From Sulfurospirillum diekertiae (lineage in GTDB: Bacteria; Campylobacterota; Campylobacteria; Campylobacterales; Sulfurospirillaceae): a stretch of DNA of 64,000 nucleotides. Shown here in pieces: positions 55,205 to 64,000 of the stretch. A program made the position numbers and the translations under genes. Below the pieces are notes generated by a model. The model was not told the DNA's origin and did not search any database. It saw only the letters and a list, made by a program, of their open reading frames with translations. Within the stretch, counting starts at the first letter, position 1, and each line of letters opens with the position of its first letter. The stretch spans positions 1,364,001 through 1,428,000 of the forward strand of contig NZ_CP039734.2 in the NCBI RefSeq assembly GCF_011769985.2, read 5' to 3'.

Positions 55205-55228
55205 AGGGCACTTTTTAAAAAGTGCCCT
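55205..55228. terminator. Terminator of aspC
   Basis: AGGGCACTTTTT (55205-55216) is followed at once by its reverse complement AAAAAGTGCCCT (55217-55228), giving a perfect 24-base palindrome 11 bases after the aspC stop. The stem AGGGCACT/AGTGCCCT has an A/T-rich loop, with a few Ts beyond it on the minus strand. Confidence 0.75.
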
Positions 55229-55238
55229 TCAATAAGAG

Positions 55239-56408
55239 TTATTTGTAGTTTTCAACAAACGCTTTAATACGTCCTATACCATCTTGAATCGTGGTATCGT
55301 CGGTTGCAAAAGAGAGTCTAAAATAACCATCTGATCCAAAACCAAGACCTGGAACCACGGCAACACCTTTTTCTTCTAAGAGTTTTGCACAAAACTTCAT
55401 TGAATCATTTTCAACAGCTTTGGTATTGACATAAAGGTAAAAAGCACCTTCTGGTTTCATGACTGAAATACCTTTAATATTGTTCAGTAAATCATATGCC
55501 ATATTTCTACGCCTCTCAAAAGCTGCACGCATATTTTCAATATCATCATCTACAAGGCCATTAAGCGCTGGAATGGCTGCTTTTTGCGTAATAGAATTGA
55601 TATTAGAGGTACTTTGACCTTGAAGATCAACAATCGCATCTACAATCTCTTTAATAGGGCAGGCTAAATAGCCAAATCGCCATCCTGTCATCGAGACAGA
55701 TTTACTCAAACCGTTGACAGTAATAGTTCGGTTGAACATATCTTCACTAATCGATGCAACAGAGGTGAATTTCAAATGATCAAATAAAATTTTCTCATAC
55801 ATCTCATCCGAAACCACTAAAACATTGGTTCCCTTAAGAACTTCAGCTAAACCTTCAAGTTCGACTTTTGAATAAACAGCTCCCGTTGGATTGGATGGCG
55901 TATTGAACAAAAGCACTTTTGTTTTAGGTGTAATGGCAGATTTCAGTTGTGCTGGTGTTATTTTAAAGCCAGTTGCTTCATCTGTCTCTATAAACACAGG
56001 TGTACCACCAGAGTATTTCACAATTTCAGGATAGGTTACCCAATAAGGTGAAGGAATAATCACTTCATCACCCTCATTAAGAATCGCCTGAAAAATGTTA
56101 AACAATGAGTGTTTTGCACCAACGTTGACTACAATTTGAGAAGGCTTGTAATCGAGGTTATTTTCACGCTTAAGTTTGCCAGCAATTGCTTTAAGCACTT
56201 CGGGCGTACCTGCTACTGCAGTATATTTTGAAAAACCATTTTGAATGGCTTCAATCGCGGCATCTTTGACACGTTGTGGTATGTCAAAATCTGGTTCACC
56301 AGCCGAAAAGCTAAGAATATCTCTTCCTTGAGCTTTAAGATCTCTTGCTAAAGCCGTAATAGCCAAAGTTAAAGAGGGTGATAAGACTTGGATTCTTTTT
56401 GATAGCAT
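55239..56408 (-). CDS. aspC: Aspartate aminotransferase (class I PLP)
   Basis: This is a 389-residue PLP enzyme from the ATG at 56408. The frame is open upstream, but the conserved opening LSKRIQVLSPSLTLAITALA begins here and GAGGAA precedes it. Marks are FSAGEPDFDIP (about 35-45), NPTGAVYSKVEL (about 168-179), the PLP lysine in TVNGLSKSVSMTGWRFGY (about 229-246), and the carboxylate-binding Arg in YFRLSFA (about 366-372). It belongs to the thermophilic-type AspB subgroup; glutamate and prephenate may also be used. Confidence 0.94.
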   Translation of the reverse strand: MLSKRIQVLSPSLTLAITALARDLKAQGRDILSFSAGEPDFDIPQRVKDAAIEAIQNGFSKYTAVAGTPEVLKAIAGKLKRENNLDYKPSQIVVNVGAKHSLFNIFQAILNEGDEVIIPSPYWVTYPEIVKYSGGTPVFIETDEATGFKITPAQLKSAITPKTKVLLFNTPSNPTGAVYSKVELEGLAEVLKGTNVLVVSDEMYEKILFDHLKFTSVASISEDMFNRTITVNGLSKSVSMTGWRFGYLACPIKEIVDAIVDLQGQSTSNINSITQKAAIPALNGLVDDDIENMRAAFERRRNMAYDLLNNIKGISVMKPEGAFYLYVNTKAVENDSMKFCAKLLEEKGVAVVPGLGFGSDGYFRLSFATDDTTIQDGIGRIKAFVENYK

Positions 56409-56438
56409 GAAACATTCCTCTATAAAAATATCGTGCAG

Positions 56439-56444
56439 ATTATA
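56439..56444 (-). promoter_or_regulatory. Sigma70 -10 box of aspC
   Basis: On the minus strand TATAAT lies about 30 bases before the aspC ATG in the 86-base gap after the NifE-like gene. It suggests aspC has its own promoter, separate from the nitrogenase-related genes. Confidence 0.5.
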
Positions 56445-56494
56445 GCGAAAATTCAACCGTTTTCTGAAGTTTTCTTTTAATTTTTTAAATAAAT

Positions 56495-57835
56495 TTATCC
56501 TAACCAAGGAGCTTCACGGTAAACGATTTTAAAGAGAGGATTTTTCAAGGTATTTTCAAGAATGTAAGCAAATTCTAAAATACCACGGTACCCCACATAA
56601 TTTTTTTCTTTTGCCTTCTCTATATTGAGAAAGGGGATTTTTGTTTGAACTGCGGCATAGACATTATCACTGTTTGTAATCAAAAGATCAATCTTCTCTT
56701 CTTCAATAATATCCATTTGCTCATTTTCTGGCTCATACATAAACATTCCTTTGCCAAGTAGAAGACGAATCGCTTGTTCTTTATCATCCTCTGTTATATT
56801 TTCAATAGACGTTGCGACCACATGCATATCTAGCTCTCGTAAAAGAGGAATATACGCCCACGATAGCGTTCCTTGAAGATTAATAAGAACTTTTTTTGCA
56901 TACAAGCTATCTTTGAAAAGCTCTAATTGCTCTGCCAATTTTTTTTCTTCAAAAGCAATGACCTTTTGTGTATTGCGACTCAATTTTCCATCATTAAAAA
57001 CTTCAGCAATCGTACGTAAAGCATCGGATGTGGCATATTTTCCAAAAAAAGAAACCTGAACCCAAGGAATGTCCCATATTTCTTCCATTTTTCGTGCCAT
57101 GGTTGCGAGTGGTTTGGCAGAAATTACAATATTGAGTTTGGCTTTATGTGCGGACAAGATAGGTTCAATAGAATTGCCCCTGCCAAAGGTAGCAAGAACC
57201 CGTAAACCTATACTCTCAATCAAATCACAATAAATTTTCATCTCTTCAGAACTGGCATCACAGCTGATTAAATTTACATCATACGCTGTTTCTTTTGCAA
57301 GCTCTTTAAGCCCTATAAGATGTTCGCAAAGTGTCATACTTGCAATGCGCGCCCCAAAATTACTCGCACCCAAAAAACCAGCGGCTAAGATGGGGACAAT
57401 AAGAATACCATGTTCTTGCTGCTTCTGTTGTGCAATGGCATCTACATCTTCACCAATGAGCGAAGTAACACACGTTATATAGATAAAAACAACTTTGGGT
57501 TGGCAAAGAGTGACAATGTGATCCAGTTGTAGCTTCAGTTTTGAAGCGCCACCAAAGATAATATCATTGAGGTCTAGGTTACTGCAAAAATAGTTTGAAT
57601 GTTGTGGTTGGGAAGATTTTTCAATGGATGTGGTTGTAAAGCACGTCGAAGATGAATAGATCAGATGCGCACAATCTTCATATGAACTTAAAAACTTAAA
57701 GGCTCCCTCTAAAGCACAATCACTAATCGATGATCCAGGATGAAGTCTTTCACAAATATTTTTTTTCTCTTTATCGCCGCTATGCGAACATGAAGACTCA
57801 TTATAAAGCTCCTTAATTGAAAAAAAACGTGACAT
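56495..57835 (-). CDS. Solitary NifE-like nitrogenase cofactor scaffold
   Basis: This 446-residue protein is of the nitrogenase component 1 family. The N-terminal third keeps the three cluster cysteines of a NifE/NifD-like subunit: ISDCALEG (about 37-44), SSTCFTT (about 62-68) and ITCVTSLIGEDVDAI (about 119-133). LNDIIFGGASKLKLQ (about 88-102) matches the DIVFGGEKKL region. The family assembles M-cluster-like cofactors on an E2N2 scaffold. No NifN partner is seen beside it. It lies 21 bases after the nifA-like gene (ribosome site AAAGGAAA), so it should be made together with the regulator. A role in FeFe-cofactor assembly is inferred; it could also serve Mo nitrogenase or an unknown substrate. 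Confidence 0.75.
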   Translation of the reverse strand: MSRFFSIKELYNESSCSHSGDKEKKNICERLHPGSSISDCALEGAFKFLSSYEDCAHLIYSSSTCFTTTSIEKSSQPQHSNYFCSNLDLNDIIFGGASKLKLQLDHIVTLCQPKVVFIYITCVTSLIGEDVDAIAQQKQQEHGILIVPILAAGFLGASNFGARIASMTLCEHLIGLKELAKETAYDVNLISCDASSEEMKIYCDLIESIGLRVLATFGRGNSIEPILSAHKAKLNIVISAKPLATMARKMEEIWDIPWVQVSFFGKYATSDALRTIAEVFNDGKLSRNTQKVIAFEEKKLAEQLELFKDSLYAKKVLINLQGTLSWAYIPLLRELDMHVVATSIENITEDDKEQAIRLLLGKGMFMYEPENEQMDIIEEEKIDLLITNSDNVYAAVQTKIPFLNIEKAKEKNYVGYRGILEFAYILENTLKNPLFKIVYREAPWLG

Positions 57836-57856
57836 CAGATTTCCTTTAATCGTTCA

Positions 57857-59395
57857 TTACTCCAGATATTCTTGCATGCAAATTTCATATTTTTGAATTT
57901 TATAGCCTATTTGGCGATTGGTTATGCCCAATTTCTTGGCTGCTTTTATTTTAATGCCTCTTGATTCTCGTAACACTCTTATAATGGCTTGTCGCTCCAA
58001 ATCTTCCAAATCTGCCTTAGTTTCAACTTCTTTAGTAGGAATTTTTGTCTTTGCTGGAAGTACGGAAAAAATTACTTGAGCGTTTACATGTAAAGAGGGA
58101 GCAAGAAGAACAATACGTTCCATACTGTTTTCCAACTCTCTAATATTACCAGGCCATGTGTACTCTTTGAGCATCATTTGGGCATCAGGCAACAAGGTAC
58201 GCTCTTTGCCATGACGTCTGCAAAAACGCTCCAAAAAATAGCATGCAAGCAAGATGATATCATCACCTCGATCACGCAAAGGAGGGGAGTGAATGGGAAT
58301 GACATTGAGCCTGTAGAAAAGGTCTTCTCTAAAGCTTCCTTGGCGTACCATCTCTTTAATATCACGATTTGTGGCCGCCACAATGCGCACGTCAACTTTA
58401 ATCGTCTTTGTTCCACCAAGTCTTTCAAACTCTTGCTCTTGCAGGACTCTCAGCAGTTTTGCTTGGAGACTTAGACTTAGATCGCCAACCTCATCCAAAA
58501 AAAGTGTTCCTTCATGTGCCAGTTCAAAACGACCTTTACGCATCTCTTTGGCATCCGTAAAGGCGCCTCGTTCATGCCCAAAAAGTTCTGTCTCCAAAAG
58601 ATTTTCAGGAATGGCAGCACAATTGAGTTTGATATAAGGCTTCTCTTTACGATGACTGTAATTATGAATGGCTTTTGCGATAAGCTCTTTGCCCGTTCCC
58701 GTCTCACCGCTGATAAAAATCGTTGAATTGGTACACGCTACTTTGCCAATAATCTCTAAAACATCTTGAATTACAGGACTGTAACCTATGATTTCGTTCT
58801 GCTTTAATATCTCCTCTTTGTAGTAGAGTTTTTCTTCTTTAAGACGCTTTTTTTCATCATTGATTGTTTGGTAGATTTGTTGTGATTGCGCCATGAGCGA
58901 AGCGGTAATGGTTAAGATTGTCACCATCTCTTCAATATTGCAAAGCGACTTTTGAGTTAAACTCACACCTAAAACACCAAAAAGTTTATTTTGAGAAAGG
59001 GCTGGTATGGCAAGATAAGAAATCTCACTCTTTTTTAAACTGCAGCTTTTATTGAGAAAGAGAATATTTTGATGGATATTTTCAATCACAACAGGCTCTA
59101 AAAATTGTGCACATAATCCCGTTGCACCTTCGCCCACTTTATAGGTAGCTAAGACTTCTTGCCGTTTACTTAGCCCTGCCGAACTTAACACTTCAAGTTC
59201 ATTACTTTCATCATTAAGCGCATAATAAATACTTTTATCCATATAAAAATGCCTCTTAAGAAGGCTGAGCGTCTTTTCAAATGCTATTTCTATGCCAAGT
59301 TCACTCCCTTTTAAAGCGAGTGCAATTTCATATAAAACTCTGAGCTCTTGATAGCGTGGGCAATCTTGGATAGGGCTGATGCAAATCGTATCCAC
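57857..59395 (-). CDS. NifA/AnfA-type sigma54-dependent activator
   Basis: This 512-residue activator has a GAF domain (about 20-165), a sigma54-interacting AAA+ domain (about 195-430) and a C-terminal Fis-type HTH (about 465-505). Walker A is GETGTGKE, the sigma54 contact loop is GAFTDA in ELFGHERGAFTDA, and Walker B is LFLDEVGD. Two N-terminal cysteines (C5, C12) recall AnfA/VnfA, whose N-terminal cysteines are thought to bind an Fe-S cluster. The inter-domain Cys-x4-Cys motif of oxygen-sensitive NifA proteins is not seen. It probably turns on the anf genes under Mo and N limitation. One palindrome copy is at 58084. The downstream NifE-like gene shares its transcript. Confidence 0.9.
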   Translation of the reverse strand: MDTICISPIQDCPRYQELRVLYEIALALKGSELGIEIAFEKTLSLLKRHFYMDKSIYYALNDESNELEVLSSAGLSKRQEVLATYKVGEGATGLCAQFLEPVVIENIHQNILFLNKSCSLKKSEISYLAIPALSQNKLFGVLGVSLTQKSLCNIEEMVTILTITASLMAQSQQIYQTINDEKKRLKEEKLYYKEEILKQNEIIGYSPVIQDVLEIIGKVACTNSTIFISGETGTGKELIAKAIHNYSHRKEKPYIKLNCAAIPENLLETELFGHERGAFTDAKEMRKGRFELAHEGTLFLDEVGDLSLSLQAKLLRVLQEQEFERLGGTKTIKVDVRIVAATNRDIKEMVRQGSFREDLFYRLNVIPIHSPPLRDRGDDIILLACYFLERFCRRHGKERTLLPDAQMMLKEYTWPGNIRELENSMERIVLLAPSLHVNAQVIFSVLPAKTKIPTKEVETKADLEDLERQAIIRVLRESRGIKIKAAKKLGITNRQIGYKIQKYEICMQEYLE

Positions 59396-59429
59396 TGTGT
59401 ATCTCCTCAGATGGGATGAATGTCACCTA

Positions 59430-59457
59430 AACGTAGTATAGTTATTTATACTACGTT
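59430..59457. repeat. 11-base inverted repeat upstream of the NifA-like gene
   Basis: AACGTAGTATA (59430-59440) and TATACTACGTT (59447-59457) are perfect reverse complements with a 6-base loop. They sit between the PNPOx-like stop and the regulator start (35 bases before its ATG). It could terminate the PNPOx-like transcript or act as an operator for the regulator gene. No T-run follows it on the minus strand, which speaks for an operator or processing site. Confidence 0.5.
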
Positions 59458-59479
59458 ATTTTACTGCTATGTTCTAGTC

Positions 59480-60025
59480 TCATTCATTCAAAAATGCCTC
59501 TTTATTAAACAATTCACTCTCTTGCGCTATATTTTCTTTAGCGGTCAATGTTGTTGGTTCAATTTTAAAAACAGAAACAGCTTTTCCATCATGTGTGGAA
59601 CGATACTTTTCGATCAAACTTCCTGATAATTGATGTTTGTAGTAATTGGGTGTGTATTTGTCAAGTAATTTTTGAAGAACTAAGGCTGATTCTTCAGCGT
59701 CCATTACTTTTTCTGCCTTACCAAAAATGACAACACTACGGTATGCTGTATCTGCATGACACGGAACGGGGTCAACTACGGTACCGTATTCATGAAAAAG
59801 AGTAAAACAAACAGAAGGCCTTTGAAGTAATAGACTCTCTTTTTTTCCACTTCCCATACCATGAAAATAGATAGCCCCTTTATGCCAAACATAATTGACA
59901 GGTATGGCATAAGGAAAATTCTCTTCATCAACCATCGCCACAATGCCTACGCGTGTCTCTTGCAAAAAGGATTCAATCATCGCTTCATCGGTACAGATTC
60001 TCTTGTTATAACGAATTGTGTGCAT
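59480..60025 (-). CDS. PNPOx-fold flavin-binding protein (NimA-like) in the nitrogenase locus
   Basis: This is a 181-residue protein. MHTIRYNKRICTDEAMIESFLQE leads into a split-barrel domain with VGIVAMVDEENFPYAIPVNYVWHKGAIYFHG (about 29-59) and RSVVIFGKAEKV (about 99-110). These mark the pyridoxamine 5'-phosphate oxidase-related FMN or F420-binding family, to which NimA nitroreductases and some heme-degrading proteins belong. It lies downstream of anfK on the same strand, with the ribosome site GAGGAAAA. In other bacteria accessory genes follow anfK (anfO, anfR or anf1-3), but this protein is not obviously any of them. A redox-protective or regulatory role is only a guess. Confidence 0.8.
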   Translation of the reverse strand: MHTIRYNKRICTDEAMIESFLQETRVGIVAMVDEENFPYAIPVNYVWHKGAIYFHGMGSGKKESLLLQRPSVCFTLFHEYGTVVDPVPCHADTAYRSVVIFGKAEKVMDAEESALVLQKLLDKYTPNYYKHQLSGSLIEKYRSTHDGKAVSVFKIEPTTLTAKENIAQESELFNKEAFLNE

Positions 60026-60047
60026 ATTTTTTCCTCATTCATAATGA

Positions 60048-60083
60048 AGGGATTTTAGCTTTACATGTAAAGAAAAAATCCCT
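60048..60083. repeat. Stem with a TTTACATGTAAA copy in its loop, between anfK and the PNPOx-like gene
   Basis: AGGGATTTT (60048-60056) pairs with AAAATCCCT (60075-60083). The palindrome copy at 60061-60070 fills the loop and can itself fold. It starts 8 bases past the anfK stop, so it may attenuate expression of the downstream gene or protect the anf mRNA 3' end. Confidence 0.45.
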
Positions 60084-60091
60084 CTTTTTTT

Positions 60092-61489
<1,398 letters not shown>

Positions 61490-61499
61490 TTATCCTTTG

Positions 61500-61877
61500 T
61501 TAGTATCGAGCAACTGTCAGCTCTTTGTTGAGCGAACCGCTAATCGTGACGTAGTCAATACGTTCTTTAAGCTTTTCTATCAGCACCTTGATACTCTCTT
61601 TATCCATTTCCGCAAACCACGCAAAGCGCGCTCTAAAGGCTTCGGCTAAGGAGAGGGCATCGACCCAGTAGCAACGATCTTCGGGCGTCTCTTTTGCCAC
61701 TTCTTCATCACACAGAAGTTGCTTTGCTTTGCTTAAAACCCCTTCGTTTTGTCTCTCTCTATCCCAAGACCTAGAGTGAAACTGCCAAAGGCAATGTTTC
61801 ATAATATAATCTTCCATCTGAGCAATCCGAACGCTTTGTGTCGACTGCATTTGCATATTCACTTTTTCATCGCTCAT
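61500..61877 (-). CDS. anfG: Iron-only nitrogenase delta subunit
   Basis: This 125-residue delta subunit is found only in alternative (V or Fe-only) nitrogenases. Diagnostic stretches are CLWQFHSRSWDRERQNEG (about 29-46), DRCYWVDALSLAEAF (about 67-81) and the C-terminal ITISGSLNKELT pattern (seen as VTISGSLNKELTVARY). The delta subunit caps the alpha subunit and helps deliver cofactor. It lies between anfD (11 bases) and anfK (13 bases), the fixed order DGK. Ribosome site AAAGGAG. Confidence 0.95.
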   Translation of the reverse strand: MSDEKVNMQMQSTQSVRIAQMEDYIMKHCLWQFHSRSWDRERQNEGVLSKAKQLLCDEEVAKETPEDRCYWVDALSLAEAFRARFAWFAEMDKESIKVLIEKLKERIDYVTISGSLNKELTVARY

Positions 61878-61888
61878 TGTTTTCTCCT

Positions 61889-63649
<1,761 letters not shown>

Positions 63650-63690
63650 AAAGAAGTTTAGAGTGTAAAAAGTTAAAAGAAAGGAAGTAA

Positions 63691-63722
63691 AAAGAGTAAA
63701 CAAACGTAAACATTTACTCTTT
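63691..63722 (-). terminator. Terminator of the cysE-like gene
   Basis: AAAGAGTAAA (63691-63700) and TTTACTCTTT (63713-63722) form a perfect 10-base stem with a 12-base loop. It begins at the cysE stop codon and is followed by Ts on the minus strand (TTTTTACTT). It separates cysE from the anf operon. Confidence 0.75.
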
Positions 63723-64000
63723 AACGGATTCCAAATAGCATTTATAAATGGCTTCGAGTTCGTCGTCTTTGATTTTAAGATCTTTGTTGGTGGTTAGCAC
63801 AGCTTCTTCCAAAATCTTAATACGCTTGAACATATAGATAAAAAGCTCTTTGTTAATATCAGGGATTTTATTGTGTGCCATTGGGTTTTTATCGCGTCCT
63901 TTGTCTATGATACGCGCAGGAACACCTACAGCAGTGGAGTCGTTGGGAATACTTTTTACCACAACTGAATTGGAACCAATGCGGCAATTTTCACCGATGA
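63714..64000 (-). CDS. cysE: Serine O-acetyltransferase, C-terminal part (runs off the window)
   Basis: Only the last 95 or so residues lie in the window; the frame is open to the right edge. The hexapeptide-repeat pattern IGENCRIGSNSVVVKSIPNDSTAVGVPARI is that of CysE, which makes O-acetylserine for cysteine synthesis. A helical tail of about 60 residues follows and is longer than in many CysE proteins. Next to nitrogenase genes such an enzyme is often called NifP and helps supply cysteine for Fe-S clusters. Its own terminator separates it from anfD. Confidence 0.8.
   Translation of the reverse strand, partial: IGENCRIGSNSVVVKSIPNDSTAVGVPARIIDKGRDKNPMAHNKIPDINKELFIYMFKRIKILEEAVLTTNKDLKIKDDELEAIYKCYLESVKE

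Larger units (their letters stand above)
5961..60070. repeat. Dispersed palindrome TTACATGTAA, 26 exact copies
   Basis: Exact copies start at 5961, 5998, 8426, 10794, 12282, 13759, 19509, 20509, 23971, 29709, 29731, 31558, 31992, 35856, 37460, 37548, 41874, 45370, 46075, 49602, 50001, 50175, 53882, 53897, 58084 and 60061. Eighteen extend to the 12-base TTTACATGTAAA. Sixteen lie wholly or partly inside genes, usually read as LHV-K/N/T or FTCK, and ten between genes. None occurs in the first 5.9 kb. From base composition about 0.2 copies would be expected in 64 kb (rough hand estimate). Confidence 0.9.

Noticed and set aside
5961-60070. TTACATGTAA as the operator of a single transcription factor
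   Set aside because: More than half of the copies lie inside coding regions, far from starts, in genes with no common function. A regulon site would cluster upstream of starts.

Overview
The window looks like a chromosomal piece of a Campylobacterota (epsilonproteobacterial) genome, most likely Sulfurospirillum or a close relative. The signs are AT-rich DNA, a FlgL of the long Helicobacter/Campylobacter kind, AcnB, class II DAHP synthase, a FliA-like promoter ending in CGATATT, and gene blocks that I recall in the same order in Campylobacter jejuni (methyltransferase-YkgJ-lipoprotein-trpC-HIT-rhodanese; ilvB-ilvH-lpxD; pdxA/pdxJ). The genus is an inference.

Layout. 1-2.7 kb is the right end of an integrated mobile element (Rep-like protein, Xis-like protein, tyrosine integrase) abutting a tRNA-Leu(CAA) gene. 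2.8-24 kb is core genome: HU, FlgL, FtsK, aconitase B, SlyD, PEP synthase, a MipA porin-like protein, an AraC regulator, an MFS transporter, tRNA-Pro(GGG), a B12-radical SAM protein, TrmA, a chemoreceptor and threonine dehydratase. 24-28 kb is an aapJQMP-type amino-acid ABC transporter. 28-33 kb holds a DAHP synthase whose 5' end is disrupted, NIPSNAP and J-domain proteins, DedA and ProA. 33-37.3 kb is a flavoprotein followed by a long membrane-anchored coiled-coil gene broken by two frameshifts. 37.3-41.9 kb is a tight housekeeping operon ending in the selenouridine synthase MnmH. 41.9-44.1 kb is a nickel/cobalt ECF transporter. 44.2-45.9 kb is vitamin B6 synthesis. 46-49 kb is a probable sulfide oxidation module (exported sulfide:quinone oxidoreductase, cytochrome c, cytochrome b fused to a diheme c domain). 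49-56.5 kb holds Ppx/GppA, IlvBH, LpxD, a GltD-like oxidoreductase and AspC.

56.5-64 kb is the most distinctive accessory locus, an iron-only nitrogenase cluster. It holds anfD, anfG and anfK (with the delta subunit specific to alternative nitrogenases), a PNPOx-fold flavoprotein, a NifA/AnfA-type sigma54 activator, a solitary NifE-like cofactor scaffold and an adjacent cysE. A sigma54 promoter and two dyads precede anfD. No anfH is present in the window.

Cutting across all of this is a strongly over-represented palindrome, TTACATGTAA (usually TTTACATGTAAA). I found 26 exact copies, in genes and between genes, and several intergenic copies are paired into perfect hairpins that sit where terminators should be. 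It is absent from the first 5.9 kb, which includes the mobile element. This is the best candidate for an undescribed genome-scale signal.
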